A stretch of DNA of 64,000 bases from Burkholderiales bacterium (GTDB lineage: Bacteria > Pseudomonadota > Gammaproteobacteria > Burkholderiales > SG8-41). Location: assembly GCA_036262035.1 (NCBI GenBank), contig DATAJS010000015.1, positions 62,001 through 126,000 of the forward strand. Direction: 5' to 3'. The position numbers and the translations under genes were made by a program. Positions 8,998 through 24,463 of the stretch are shown here, in pieces. The notes under the pieces are model-generated. The model was not told where the DNA came from. It worked only from the letters and a program-made list of their open reading frames with translations, and made no database searches. Positions within the stretch are counted from its first letter, which is position 1; every line of letters starts with the position of its first letter.

Positions 8998-9065
8998 TGC
9001 GTTCCTCGCAATGACCCGCAACGGTCATCGCGAGGCGGCGAAGCCGCCGTGGCGATCTCGTGGCG
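8978..9065. repeat. Dispersed repeat (CGCAATGAC / TCATCGCGAGGCG type) overlapping the Bug receptor A start
   Basis: The + strand reads GATTGCTTCGTCACTGCG, then TTCCTCGCAATGAC, then GGTCATCGCGAGGCGG and CCGTGGCGATCTCG. It matches the inner part of the 6699-6898 element. On the minus strand it provides GAGGAA and the GTG start of the receptor gene. Confidence 0.8.
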
Positions 9066-9070
9066 CACGC

Positions 9071-9649
9071 TTACGCGAGCGCCGGCGTGACGCGCCGCCG
9101 TTTGGCAGTCGCTTCCGCGATGCGCTTCTGGATGTCCGCGCGCCACTCGGCGCCGGTCTTGAAACCGGGCATGGTGCGGACGGTCTTCTCGATCGTCGCC
9201 CACAGCTCGTCGTCGGGCAGCGAGAGGTCGATCTCCAGGCGGCACGGCTGCGGCACGTACCACGGCGTGTCGATCAGGAGCTCGACGCGATTCTTCTCCG
9301 GATCGTGCAGGTACACCGACAACGTGTTGCCGTGGAGGACCGGTCCGAGCTCGGTCGCGTCCTCGTGCTCGATGCCGCGCCGCAGCTCGCGCAGCGTATC
9401 GAGGCTGTCGACGCGGAACGAAAGCTGGTTGACGATGTTGTAGTTGAGATCGGCGGGCCGCCCGCTCGCGAGCACGACCTGGTGGTGCTCGCGCGGGTCG
9501 CGCGTCATGAACACGATCTCGCCGCGGCCGCCCGAGAGCTCGCCGCGATCGCTGATCGCGAAGCCGAGGAAGCCCGAATAGAAGTCGACCATCTTCGGCA
9601 TGTCGGTGACGTAGACGCCGACGTGGCTCAAGGTGAGGTGATAGGACAT
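9071..9649 (-). CDS. VOC-superfamily protein (extradiol dioxygenase/glyoxalase-like)
   Basis: A 192-residue single-module vicinal-oxygen-chelate protein. ATG 9649 gives MSYHLTLSHVGVYVTDM, the usual first strand with a candidate metal ligand H9, and VELLID near the end of the module supplies a candidate Glu ligand. The second His common in extradiol dioxygenases is not obvious: the segment reads NQLSFRV. Metal chemistry is therefore uncertain. About 60 C-terminal residues (PDDELWATIEKTV onwards) extend past the module and are basic at the end. It lies between an FAH-family hydrolase and a Bug receptor on the same strand, which fits a ring- or keto-acid degradation operon; that role is inference. 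Confidence 0.8.
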   Translation of the reverse strand: MSYHLTLSHVGVYVTDMPKMVDFYSGFLGFAISDRGELSGGRGEIVFMTRDPREHHQVVLASGRPADLNYNIVNQLSFRVDSLDTLRELRRGIEHEDATELGPVLHGNTLSVYLHDPEKNRVELLIDTPWYVPQPCRLEIDLSLPDDELWATIEKTVRTMPGFKTGAEWRADIQKRIAEATAKRRRVTPALA

Positions 9650-9697
9650 GAAGTGCTCCGAAGACCTGGTGTCATCACCGCGCAGGTGACGTGAAAG

Positions 9698-9774
9698 CGT
9701 CATTCCCGCGAAGGCGGGAATCCATTTTTCAATCGGTCCTCAACGTCAAAATGGATCCCCGCCTGCGCGGGGAT
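9698..9774. repeat. GTCATTCCCG palindromic repeat
   Basis: AGCGTCATTCCCGCGAAGG, then GGGAATCCATTTTT, then CAAAATGGATCCCCGCC and GCGGGGATGAC. A pair of facing hairpin units between the VOC and FAH-family genes. Confidence 0.85.
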
Positions 9775-9819
9775 GACGGGTAAATACGCTACGGCTACGC
9801 CTTTGCGTATTTACCCGTC
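9775..9819. terminator. 15-bp perfect inverted repeat spanning the FAH-family stop codon
   Basis: The arms GACGGGTAAATACGC (9775-9789) and GCGTATTTACCCGTC (9805-9819) are perfect complements around a 15-nt loop. On the minus strand the first arm in the transcript encodes the last residues (TGKYAKA). There is no U-tract, so it may be an RNA-stabilising or attenuating hairpin rather than a classical intrinsic terminator. Confidence 0.55.
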
Positions 9820-10727
9820 AGCTGCGGCGTCGTCGGCGGATCGAGCTTCTTGTTCTGCCGGTCGAGCCGCGTCTCGCGGCCCCACGTGCGCTTGAGGTCG
9901 TCCTTCACCTTGAACTTGAGGCGTCCCAGCTTCTCGGTCTCGATCTCGACCGTGTCGCCGTCCTGGAAAGCCGACAGGCCGCGATGGTTGGTGCCGGTCG
10001 CGAGGATGTCGCCGGCCTCGATGGTATGGATAGCGCTCACCCACTCGATGCAGCGCGGGATCTTGTGCGCCATGTCGTCGGTGTTGAAGTTCTGCTTGAT
10101 CTCGCCGTTCACCCACAGCTTGACCTGGAGCTTGTGCGGATCGGGAATCTCGTCGGCGGTGACGATGCACGGTCCGATCGGGCAGAAGGTCTCGCGCGAC
10201 TTCATCTGATAGAAGGTGTTGCCCGACGGCGGCAGGCCGCGCGCCGAGCCGTCGATGAAGTTCATGTAGCCGAAGATGTAGCTCATCGCGTCGGCCGCCT
10301 TGACGTTGGTCGCGCGCTTGCCGATGACCAGCGCGACTTCGGCTTCGCCTTCGAAGATCGTCGCCGGCACGTCGGGCAGCACCATGGTGTCGCCGTCGCC
10401 GATGACGCTGCTCGGGCTCTTGTGGAAGGCGTTGATCGGCGCCGGCGCCTCGCGCGTGCCGTCCTCCATGTAGTTCACCGCCATGCAGTCGATGTTGTGC
10501 GGCTTGGGCAGCGGCGGGCGGATGCGCACGTCGGAGAGCGGCACGCCTTTGCCTTCGGAGGCGGCTTTCTCGAGCTTGGGCCGGAACTCCTCGAAGCGCT
10601 CGATCAAACCTCGCATGAGGTCCTGCGGCGTAAGGCGCGGGATGTCCTTCACCGCGTCCATCACGTCCACGATCGCGTCGCCTTTGATGACGCCGAGCCG
10701 GAAATCGTTGAACAGAGCGAGCTTCAT
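9795..10727 (-). CDS. Fumarylacetoacetate hydrolase (FAH) family protein
   Basis: A 310-residue protein of the FAH superfamily, whose members hydrolyse or isomerise keto acids in aromatic degradation. ATG 10727 is preceded by an excellent SD (GGAGGGG, 2 nt away from the start region). The metal-binding carboxylates are visible at E126 and E128 (FEGEAEV) and D159 (FIDGSARG). Downstream, TGTNHRGLSAFQDGD is the usual C-terminal signature. It opens a minus-strand run with the VOC protein and a Bug receptor. It could equally be an acylpyruvate hydrolase or a 2-hydroxyhepta-2,4-diene-1,7-dioate isomerase-type enzyme. Its 3' end lies in a 15-bp inverted repeat. Confidence 0.9.
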   Translation of the reverse strand: MKLALFNDFRLGVIKGDAIVDVMDAVKDIPRLTPQDLMRGLIERFEEFRPKLEKAASEGKGVPLSDVRIRPPLPKPHNIDCMAVNYMEDGTREAPAPINAFHKSPSSVIGDGDTMVLPDVPATIFEGEAEVALVIGKRATNVKAADAMSYIFGYMNFIDGSARGLPPSGNTFYQMKSRETFCPIGPCIVTADEIPDPHKLQVKLWVNGEIKQNFNTDDMAHKIPRCIEWVSAIHTIEAGDILATGTNHRGLSAFQDGDTVEIETEKLGRLKFKVKDDLKRTWGRETRLDRQNKKLDPPTTPQLTGKYAKA

Positions 10728-10838
10728 ATCCCCTCCTTTTGAGCCGTTCGAGTGTGCGGCTATTGAAACACCCGCGCGGCGGGTTGTCATCGCCGCCCCG
10801 GGCTGGATATGCATACAGGCCTGCGCCATAATGCGCGC

Positions 10839-12950
10839 ATGACGACCGTCCTCGAAGCGCCTCCCGCGAAAAGCTGGCTCGACAGCCTCAACCCCGCGCA
10901 GCGCGCCGCCGCGACTCACGGCGCGCCCGCCGACAAAGGCGCCTGGACCGCGGGTCCACTCCTCGTCATCGCGGGGGCGGGCACCGGCAAGACCAACACG
11001 CTCGCGCACCGCGTCGCGCACCTGATCCTCAACGGAGTCGCGCCCGAACGCCTGCTGCTGCTGACGTTCTCGCGGCGCGCCGCGCACGAGATGATCCGCC
11101 GCGCGCGGCGCATCGTCGCCCGGGCGACCGCGCGCGCGGAGGACGACGACGCGCTCGCGCCCGGCCTCGCGCGTCTCACGTGGGCGGGCACGTTCCATTC
11201 GGTCGCCAACCGGCTGCTCCGCAAGTACGCGGCGAACGTCGGCCTGCAGCCCGCGTTCAGCGTGATCGACCGCGGCGATTCGGCCGACCTCATGGACCTC
11301 GCGCGCCAGGAGCTCGGATTCTCCTCGAAGGACAAGCGCTTCCCGCGCAAGGACACGTGCCTCGCGATCTACTCGCACTGCGTGAACACGCGCGGCGCGC
11401 TGGAGCGCACGCTCGCGGACGTGTACCCGTGGTGCGCGCAGTGGCACGCCGAGCTGAAGCAGCTCTTCCGGCGCTACGTCGAAATGAAGCTCGCGATAGC
11501 CGTGCTCGACTTCGACGATCTGCTGCTCTACTGGCACGCGCTCATGCAGGACCCGGCGCTCGCGGCCGACGTGGGCGCGCTCTTCGACCACGTGCTCGTC
11601 GACGAATACCAGGACACCAACACGCTGCAGGCGGAGATCCTGCACGCGCTCAAGCCCGACGGCGCGGGGGTGTGCGTGGTCGGCGACGACGCGCAGTCGA
11701 TCTATTCGTTCCGCGCCGCGACGGTCGAGAACATCCTCGAGTTTCCCGAGCGCTACTCTCCGCCCGCGCGCATCGTCACGCTCGACGAGAACTATCGCTC
11801 GACGCAGGCGGTGCTCGATTCGGCCAACGCGCTGATCGCCGAAGCGTCGCGGCAGTATCAAAAGCGCTTGCAGTCTTCGCGCGGCGCGGGAGTGAAGCCG
11901 CGCTACGTCACCGTCCTCGACGAGCAGGCGCAGGCCGATTACGTGGTCGAGCGCGTGCTCGCGGCGCGCGAGCAGGGCGTTGCCCTGCGTAAACAGGCGG
12001 TGCTGTTCAGGAGCTCGCACCACAGCGACGTGCTCGAGCTCGAGCTGGTGAGGCGCAACATCCCTTACGTGAAATACGGCGGATTGAAGTTCCTCGAAGC
12101 GGCGCACGTGAAAGACCTGCTCGCGGTGATGCGCTGGGCGGATAACCCGATGAACCGCATCGCCGCATTCCGCGTGCTGCAATTGCTGCCCGGCGTCGGG
12201 CCGGCCGGCGCCGACAAGTGCGTGAAGAGCTTCGAGGCGTCGTCGTTCGACTGGGCCGCGCTCACGCGCTATCGCCTGCAGACCAACGACGTCGACGACT
12301 GGCGCGCGCTCGTGGACCTGCTGGTCGCGCTCGCGGCGCCCGAAGCGCCCTGGGCCGGGCAGGTGCAGCTCGCGCGCCAGTGGTACGAGCCGCACCTCCT
12401 GCGCATTTACGATGCCGCGACGCCGCGAGCGGCGGATCTCGAGCAGCTCGAGCGGATCTCGACGCAGTTCGCCACGCGCGAAGCGTTCCTCTCCGAGCTC
12501 ACGCTCGATCCGCCGCGCGCCAGCGGCGATCTCGCCGGGACGCCGCTGCTCGACGAGGACTACCTCATCCTCTCGACGATCCATTCGGCGAAAGGGCAGG
12601 AGTGGGACAACGTGCACGTGCTGCACGTCACCGACGGCACCTTCCCGAACGAGTTCGCGACGGGCAAGGCGGAGCTGATCGAGGAGGAGCGGCGGCTGCT
12701 CTACGTCGCGATGACGCGCGCGAAGAACGAGCTCGATCTGGTCGCGCCGCTGCGCTATTACGTGACGCAGCAATCGCGCAGCGGGGACACTCACGTCTAC
12801 GGCACGCGCTCGCGGTTTCTCACGGCGTCGGTGATGAAGTCGCTGGAGCCCGTGACATGGCCTGCGGCAGCCGCCGTCGTGCGCGAATCGGCCAGGGCGG
12901 AGCTGCCGCGCGTCGATGTTGCGGCGCGCCTCCGCAATCAGTGGGCCTGA
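10839..12950 (+). CDS. UvrD/Rep-family superfamily I DNA helicase
   Basis: A 704-residue ATP-dependent 3'-5' helicase. Walker A is AGAGTGKT (45-52), the Walker B/DExx box is D255-E256 in VDEYQDTN, and motif III is GDDAQSIYSFR. Motif V is STIHSAKGQEWD, and motif VI is YVAMTRAKN. Length fits UvrD-like proteins lacking nuclease domains. ATG 10839 (MTTVLEAPPA) is chosen over an in-frame upstream start because it lies just before the helicase homology (SLNPAQRAAA). It diverges from the FAH-family gene. A role in repair or replication-fork processing is likely from the family; no specific partner is adjacent. Confidence 0.92.
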   Translation: MTTVLEAPPAKSWLDSLNPAQRAAATHGAPADKGAWTAGPLLVIAGAGTGKTNTLAHRVAHLILNGVAPERLLLLTFSRRAAHEMIRRARRIVARATARAEDDDALAPGLARLTWAGTFHSVANRLLRKYAANVGLQPAFSVIDRGDSADLMDLARQELGFSSKDKRFPRKDTCLAIYSHCVNTRGALERTLADVYPWCAQWHAELKQLFRRYVEMKLAIAVLDFDDLLLYWHALMQDPALAADVGALFDHVLVDEYQDTNTLQAEILHALKPDGAGVCVVGDDAQSIYSFRAATVENILEFPERYSPPARIVTLDENYRSTQAVLDSANALIAEASRQYQKRLQSSRGAGVKPRYVTVLDEQAQADYVVERVLAAREQGVALRKQAVLFRSSHHSDVLELELVRRNIPYVKYGGLKFLEAAHVKDLLAVMRWADNPMNRIAAFRVLQLLPGVGPAGADKCVKSFEASSFDWAALTRYRLQTNDVDDWRALVDLLVALAAPEAPWAGQVQLARQWYEPHLLRIYDAATPRAADLEQLERISTQFATREAFLSELTLDPPRASGDLAGTPLLDEDYLILSTIHSAKGQEWDNVHVLHVTDGTFPNEFATGKAELIEEERRLLYVAMTRAKNELDLVAPLRYYVTQQSRSGDTHVYGTRSRFLTASVMKSLEPVTWPAAAAVVRESARAELPRVDVAARLRNQWA

Positions 12951-13258
12951 GCTTCATTCGCGCGCGTGAAAAATTGTCACTTGTCAGCGCTCACATCGAG
13001 TAGCAGACTGGAATCGCTTCGTGACGCGCGCTCCATCGGCTTGCCGGAAGGAGGTCACGCCGCGAAGTTGAGGCAGTCGCCGATGTCTGGCGCCTGTCGT
13101 TCAACACTACCTTTCGGTAGATCGCGATGCGCCGTCCAGTGCCGCAAGGGCACCGGAACCCGTTAAAGGGTGTCATCGGCCACGCGTAGCAGCACCCAAA
13201 CGCCGGGCCGCCGCAAGGCGCCCGGCGTTGCCATGTACACGGCTTGAAAAGCAAATTA
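12951..13258 (+). other. Gene-free region with a series of hairpins; possible structured RNA
   Basis: No convincing ORF lies between the helicase and Tex genes. The + strand contains CTACC-TTTC-GGTAG (13107-13120), GTGCC-GCAAG-GGCAC (13139-13153) and ACCC-GTTAAA-GGGT (13158-13171). A 10-bp perfect stem (AACGCCGGGC with GCCCGGCGTT, 13199-13229) is capped by a GCC-GCAA-GGC inner hairpin. A TTGTCA box lies near 12974. I could not match it to a known riboswitch or to 6S, tmRNA or RNase P. The final hairpin may end the helicase transcript, but no U-tract follows. Confidence 0.4.
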
Positions 13259-13389
13259 ACCGCAAAGGACGCAAAGGACGCAAAGGTTTACAGTGGTCAG
13301 CACGCACTCGAGCACGATGCTTCGCGGCACTCGAGCCCGTAAAGGCATTTGATTTGGCTTTCCTTTGCGTCCTTTGCGTCCTTTGCGGT
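13259..13389. repeat. Composite inverted-repeat element (9-bp unit arms), copy 2
   Basis: 131 bp with perfect 28-bp inverted arms (13259-13286 and 13362-13389) made of three GGACGCAAA-type units and an ACCG end. The core contains CACTCGAGCACGATGCTT followed by CGCGG (13305-13327), shared with copy 3 in opposite orientation. It sits about 95 bp upstream of the Tex start. Confidence 0.9.
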
Positions 13390-13484
13390 TCAATGCTTTT
13401 GATTTTGACCTGATGTCAAGACTTGGCGATGGGCCGCGATGTGGCCACAATGCGCCGCAGCTTTTTTCGACGAACCGCCATCCG

Positions 13485-15848
13485 ATGTCCGCGACGCAAA
13501 CCCCCGCAGCAAACCTCAAGATCGTTCAACTCATCGCGCAGGAGCTCGGCGTCAGGCCGCAGCAGGTCGAAGCGGCGGTCGCGCTGCTCGACGAAGGCGC
13601 GACCGTGCCGTTCATCGCGCGCTATCGCAAGGAAGTGACCGGCAATCTCGACGACACCCAGCTGCGCACGCTCGAGGAGCGGCTGCTCTACCTGCGCGAG
13701 CTGGAGGAGCGCCGCGCCGCGGTGCTCGCGTCGATCGAGCAGCAGGGCAAGCTCACCGACGAGCTGCGTGCGCAGATCGAAGCGGCGACCACCAAGCAGG
13801 AAGTCGAAGACCTTTACCTGCCCTACAAGCCCAAGCGCCGCACCAAGGCGCAGATCGCGAAGGAGGCGGGGCTCGAGCCGCTCGCCGATGCGCTCTTCGG
13901 CACGCCTGCGCTCGACCCGCAAACCGAAGCCGCGAAGTACGTGAACGGCAAGCCGGCCGCCGACGGCGGCGTGCCGGACGTGAAGGCCGCGCTCGACGGC
14001 GCACGCGACATCCTTGCCGAGCGCTTCGCCGAGACCGCGGAGCTCCTCGCCAAGCTGCGCAAGCTGATGTGGGAGCAGGGCGTCGTCAAATCGAAAGTGG
14101 TCGAAGGCAAGGAGGCCGCGGAGGAAGAGAAATTCCGCGACTACTACGACTATGCCGAGACCATCCGCACGATCCCGTCGCACCGCGCGCTCGCGCTCTT
14201 CCGCGGACGCAATGCCGGCGTGCTCGCGCTCAACCTGCAATTGCCGGACGAGCTCGAAGCGCAGCAGCCCCATCCCTGCGAAGCATCGATCGCGGCTCAC
14301 GTCGGCATCGAAAATCTCGGACGCGCCGCCGACAAGTGGCTCGCCGACACCGTGCGCTGGACGTGGCGCGTGAAAGCGTCGCTGTCGATCTCGAGCGAGC
14401 TCATGACGCAGTTGCGTGAAGCGGCGGAGACCGAAGCGATCCGTGTGTTCGGCCGCAATCTGCGCGAGTTGCTGCTCGCCGCGCCGGCCGGTCCCAAGGC
14501 GGTGCTCGGCATCGACCCCGGTATCCGCACCGGCTGCAAGATCGCGGTCGTCGACTCGACCGGCAAGCTCCTCGAGACAACGACTATTTACCCGCACGAG
14601 CCGCGGCGCGACTGGCAGGGCTCGCTCGCGGCGATCGCGACGCTCGCGGTCAAGCATGGCGTTCAGCTCGTCGCGATCGGCAACGGCACCGCGAGCCGCG
14701 AGACCGACAAGCTCGCCGCCGAAGCGATCAAGCTCGTCGCAGCGAAAAAGCCCGAGCAGCAGATCGCCAAGGTGGTGGTGTCGGAAGCGGGCGCGTCGGT
14801 GTACTCCGCGTCCGAGTTCGCGGCGAAGGAATTCCCGGAGCTGGACGTAAGCTTGCGCGGCGCGGTGTCGATCGCGCGCAGGCTGCAGGACCCGCTGGCG
14901 GAGCTGGTGAAGATCGAGCCCAAGGCGATCGGCGTCGGCCAGTACCAGCACGACGTGAACCAGCGCGCGCTCGCGCGCACGCTCGACGCGACGGTCGAGG
15001 ACTGCGTGAACGCCGTGGGCGTGGACGTCAACACCGCGTCGGCGCCGCTGCTCGCGCGTATCTCCGGACTCAATTCGACGCTCGCCAGGAACCTCGTCGA
15101 GTACCGCGACGCGAACGGCGCGTTCCCCAACCGCGCGGCGCTCACCAAGATCCCGCGCTTCGGCGCCAAGACGTTCGAGCAGGCCGCGGGGTTCCTGCGC
15201 ATCAACGCCGGCGACAACCCGCTCGATCGCTCGTCGGTGCACCCCGAAGCCTATCCGGTGGTCGAGCGCATCCTCGCCAAGCTGGCCAGGCCGATCGCGG
15301 AAGTGATGGGGCGCGGTGAAGTGCTGCGCAACCTCGCCGCGTCCGAGTTCACCGACGAGAAGTTCGGCGTGCCGACGGTGCGCGACATCCTCGCCGAGCT
15401 CGAGAAGCCCGGCCGCGACCCGCGTCCGGCGTTCAAGACCGCGGTCTTCAGGGAAGGCATCGAGAAGGTGTCGGACCTTCAGGCGGGGATGCTGCTCGAA
15501 GGCGTGGTGACGAACGTTGCGGCCTTCGGCGCCTTCGTCGACGTCGGCGTCCACCAGGACGGGCTGGTACATGTGTCAGCGCTCGCTAACCGCTTCGTCA
15601 AGGATCCGCACGAGGTGGTCAAGCCCGGCCAGATCGTCAAAGTGAAGGTGCTCGACGTCGACGTGAAGCGCAACCGCATCGCGCTCACCATGAAGCTCGA
15701 CGACTCCGCGGCGCCGGTCCGCCGCACTGGCGGCGAGCGCTCGCAGCGCGATTCGCGGCCGCAGCAGAATCCCAGGCCGCAGCAGCGGCGCCCCGAGCCG
15801 CAGCTCACCGGAGCGATGGCGCTGGCCTTCGCCAAGTTGAAGAAATAG
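13485..15848 (+). CDS. tex: Tex-family RNA-binding transcription accessory protein
   Basis: A 787-residue Tex protein. Tex is a nucleic-acid-binding factor related to the core of eukaryotic Spt6 and influences transcription. The N-terminal helical region starts [15 protein letters not shown] and includes the [13 protein letters not shown] signature. A YqgF/RNase H-like domain begins near 338 ([13 protein letters not shown]). Helix-hairpin-helix repeats follow ([26 protein letters not shown]). The C-terminal S1 domain spans about 668-738 ([16 protein letters not shown]). The tail is Arg/Gln/Pro-rich. ATG 13485 (MSATQTPA) is chosen because upstream in-frame codons are repeat-derived. Confidence 0.96.
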   Translation: MSATQTPAANLKIVQLIAQELGVRPQQVEAAVALLDEGATVPFIARYRKEVTGNLDDTQLRTLEERLLYLRELEERRAAVLASIEQQGKLTDELRAQIEAATTKQEVEDLYLPYKPKRRTKAQIAKEAGLEPLADALFGTPALDPQTEAAKYVNGKPAADGGVPDVKAALDGARDILAERFAETAELLAKLRKLMWEQGVVKSKVVEGKEAAEEEKFRDYYDYAETIRTIPSHRALALFRGRNAGVLALNLQLPDELEAQQPHPCEASIAAHVGIENLGRAADKWLADTVRWTWRVKASLSISSELMTQLREAAETEAIRVFGRNLRELLLAAPAGPKAVLGIDPGIRTGCKIAVVDSTGKLLETTTIYPHEPRRDWQGSLAAIATLAVKHGVQLVAIGNGTASRETDKLAAEAIKLVAAKKPEQQIAKVVVSEAGASVYSASEFAAKEFPELDVSLRGAVSIARRLQDPLAELVKIEPKAIGVGQYQHDVNQRALARTLDATVEDCVNAVGVDVNTASAPLLARISGLNSTLARNLVEYRDANGAFPNRAALTKIPRFGAKTFEQAAGFLRINAGDNPLDRSSVHPEAYPVVERILAKLARPIAEVMGRGEVLRNLAASEFTDEKFGVPTVRDILAELEKPGRDPRPAFKTAVFREGIEKVSDLQAGMLLEGVVTNVAAFGAFVDVGVHQDGLVHVSALANRFVKDPHEVVKPGQIVKVKVLDVDVKRNRIALTMKLDDSAAPVRRTGGERSQRDSRPQQNPRPQQRRPEPQLTGAMALAFAKLKK

Positions 15849-15857
15849 ATCTCGCGT

Positions 15858-15913
15858 GGCGCCGCGAGGCGCCTAAGCGCGCCTTCGCGCGGGGAGGCGC
15901 GGCTCGCCGCGCC
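15858..15913 (+). terminator. Two GC-rich hairpins after tex
   Basis: GGCGCC-GCGA-GGCGCC (15858-15873) and GGCGCGG-CTCG-CCGCGCC (15896-15913) follow the tex stop by 10-65 nt. Both are perfect stems with tetraloops. No U-run follows, so they could assist termination or protect the 3' end. Confidence 0.5.
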
Positions 15914-15951
15914 GACCAGCGGTGTGGACCTTTCCGTCGGTAAGTTTTACC

Positions 15952-15993
15952 TGGCAACGCACCTTTTGCTGGCGTGGCCTTCCTTAGTTGCCA
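15952..15993. promoter_or_regulatory. Inverted repeat TGGCAAC/GTTGCCA upstream of the sigma-54-type promoter
   Basis: TGGCAAC (15952-15958) and GTTGCCA (15987-15993) form a dyad centred about 70 bp upstream of the -12 element at 16041. This position suits an enhancer-binding activator site. No matching activator gene is in the window. Confidence 0.35.
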
Positions 15994-16027
15994 CGCAAGT
16001 ATCTGATCGCAGGCCTTAAAGTAGGTT

Positions 16028-16043
16028 TGGCATGTGTTTTGCA
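16028..16043 (+). promoter_or_regulatory. Sigma-54-type promoter for the giant kinase operon
   Basis: TGGCATGTGTTTTGCA matches the -24/-12 consensus (TGGCAYG-N4-TTGCW), with exactly 10 nt between the invariant GG and GC. It leaves an untranslated leader of about 270 nt before ATG 16327. The rest of the 15914-16326 gap shows no gene. Confidence 0.6.
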
Positions 16044-16326
16044 TGGCGTGCAGACCGCGCAATTTCCGGACCGCAAGGCCCGCGGGTTGCGCGCGCGGGG
16101 GAGTCTTCGTCCGCCACCAAGCCAAGAAGCGCAAAACGTGCGCGCCGGCCGGATCGGGTCTGCGCGCATCCCATAACGACGATGCTTACGATGGAGAGCA
16201 CCGACTCAAATGGGCCGCAGTGCACGCGGCGCGGGTCGAAACGGCGCAAAGCCGGGACGGCGCACGCCTGTATCCCGATCACATTCCGTACCTACCAGCT
16301 CCACTTACCGAGTTAAAGCCCAAGCC

Positions 16327-22617
<6,291 letters not shown>

Positions 22618-22618
22618 C

Positions 22619-24406
22619 ATGAACGCTGAAGACAAAGTCAACATCCTGCTCGTGGACGATCAGCCCGCGCGGCTGATGAGCTACGACGCGATCCTCGGGG
22701 TGCTCGGGCAGAACCTCGTGCACGCACGCTCGGGGACCGAGGCGCTGCAGCGCCTGATGGAGAGCGACTATGCGGCGATCCTGCTCGACGTGAACATGCC
22801 GGGCATGGACGGTTTCGAGACCGCGGCGATGATCCACCAGCACCCGCGCTTCGAGAAGACCCCGATCATCTTCGTGACGGCGGTGCACGTCACCGACCTC
22901 GACCAGTTGAAGGGCTACCAGCTCGGCGCGGTCGATTACGTCTACGTGCCGGTCGTGCCCGAGATCCTGCGCGGCAAGGTCGAGGTGCTGGTCGAGCTCT
23001 ACCGCCAGCGGCGCGAGCTCGAGCGCCTCAATCGCACCCTCGCCGTGGCCAACGAAGACCTCGCCGACGCCAACGCGGCCCTTCAGGCGGAGAAGGCGCG
23101 CGAGCTCGAGGCGCTCAACAAGACGCTCGCCGGGGCGAACGCCGAGCTCGAACGAGCGAACAAGACCCTGCAGGCCGAGGTCGCCGAGCGGGTGCGCGCG
23201 CAGGAAGCGCTCGAAGCGGCCGACCGGCGCAAGGACGATTTCCTCGCGATGCTCTCGCACGAGCTGAGGAACCCGCTCGCGGCGATCCAGGGCGCGATCG
23301 AGCTCATGCAGAGGAAGGCGATCGACGACAGCCAGCTGCTGTGGGCGCGCGACGTCCTGTCGCGCCAGAACCGGCACCTGTCGCGCCTCATCGACGACCT
23401 GCTCGACGTCTCGCGCATCACCATGGGCAAGCTCACGCTGCACAAGGAAGCGGTCGAGCTGCGCGACGTGCTGCAGCACGCCGTCGAGACCGCGCGTCCG
23501 CTGCTGGAGATGCGCGGCCACACGCTCAGCCTGCGGCTGCCCGATCAGGGCCTGCACGTGAAGGGCGACGCGGTGCGCCTGTCGCAGGTCATCTGCAACC
23601 TGCTCACCAACAGCGCCAAGTACACCGACGAAGGCGGCGCGATCGAGCTCTCGCTCGAGCATGCGTCCGGCGCCCCGGGCACCGAAGGCGACGCGGTCGT
23701 GCGCGTCAGGGACAACGGGCGCGGCATATCGAAGGAAGCGCTGTCCCGGCTGTTCGAGCCGTCGACGCACGAAGAACGTCTCAATACCGGCGCCCACGGC
23801 GGCCTGGGCATAGGCCTCATCGTCGTGCGCGGCCTGGTGCAGATGCACGGCGGTTCGGTCGAGGCGCGCAGCGAAGGTCCCGGACGCGGCAGCCAGTTCA
23901 CGGTCCGCCTGCCGCTGATCGCAACGGAGGAATTCAAGATGACGGTAGCACCCACGCGCGACGCGGCTGCGACAGCGGCGTCCGCAACGCCCGAGGAGTC
24001 GCCCCTGTCGATCCTCGTGGTCGACGACAACCAGGATTCGGCGTGCAGCATGACGCTGCTCCTGGAGCTCCAGGGCCACAAGGTGCAGGTCGCGCACGCA
24101 GGCCACACCGCGCTGCGCATCGCCGGCGAATGCTCGCCGGACGTGATCCTGCTCGACATCGGCATGCCCGGCATGAACGGCTACGAGGTCGCGCGGCAGC
24201 TCCGTGCGCAGCCGGCGTTCCACGACACGCTGCTGATCGCCGTCACCGGTTACGGCCGCGCGTCGGACGTGAAGCAGACCGAGTCGGCGGGGTTCGACCA
24301 CCATCTCGTCAAGCCGATCGATTACGACAAGCTGCAGTCGCTGCTCACGGCCCGCGCCGGCCGCGGCCGCGACCCGCAAGCTGCAGGCGCGCGCGAGCGC
24401 GTGTGA
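22619..24406 (+). CDS. Hybrid sensor histidine kinase/response regulator (REC-coiled coil-HisKA-HATPase-REC)
   Basis: A 595-residue soluble hybrid kinase. The N-terminal receiver has D13/D14 and phospho-acceptor D57 (ILLDVNMPG). Its usual conserved Lys is replaced by Val (DYVYVPVVP), a variation I recall in related kinases. Residues about 127-200 form a coiled coil. HisKA follows with H214 (LSHELRNP), then HATPase (NLLTNSAKY near 328, LGIGLIVVRGL near 396) and a second receiver with D513 (ILLDIGMPG). ATG 22619 lies 1 nt after the giant kinase stop, so the two are co-transcribed and probably translationally coupled. I infer a shared phosphorelay, with this protein receiving or relaying signals from the HAMP kinase. 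Confidence 0.93.
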   Translation: MNAEDKVNILLVDDQPARLMSYDAILGVLGQNLVHARSGTEALQRLMESDYAAILLDVNMPGMDGFETAAMIHQHPRFEKTPIIFVTAVHVTDLDQLKGYQLGAVDYVYVPVVPEILRGKVEVLVELYRQRRELERLNRTLAVANEDLADANAALQAEKARELEALNKTLAGANAELERANKTLQAEVAERVRAQEALEAADRRKDDFLAMLSHELRNPLAAIQGAIELMQRKAIDDSQLLWARDVLSRQNRHLSRLIDDLLDVSRITMGKLTLHKEAVELRDVLQHAVETARPLLEMRGHTLSLRLPDQGLHVKGDAVRLSQVICNLLTNSAKYTDEGGAIELSLEHASGAPGTEGDAVVRVRDNGRGISKEALSRLFEPSTHEERLNTGAHGGLGIGLIVVRGLVQMHGGSVEARSEGPGRGSQFTVRLPLIATEEFKMTVAPTRDAAATAASATPEESPLSILVVDDNQDSACSMTLLLELQGHKVQVAHAGHTALRIAGECSPDVILLDIGMPGMNGYEVARQLRAQPAFHDTLLIAVTGYGRASDVKQTESAGFDHHLVKPIDYDKLQSLLTARAGRGRDPQAAGARERV

Positions 24407-24463
24407 CGGGGGCGGTCCCTGAACAGACGATTCACATGAGAACGCGCGGCTAGACGCGCGCGC

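Noticed and set aside
10728-12794. Upstream extension of the FAH-family frame to 999 codons
   Set aside because: The extension is antisense to the helicase; homology and a strong SD start at ATG 10727.
12966-13254. Small ORFs on both strands in the helicase-tex gap
   Set aside because: No SD, no recognisable protein features, and they cross hairpin sequence.
13228-13413. Short [15 protein letters not shown] open frame
   Set aside because: Produced by a repeat element; the same peptides appear at other copies in different contexts.
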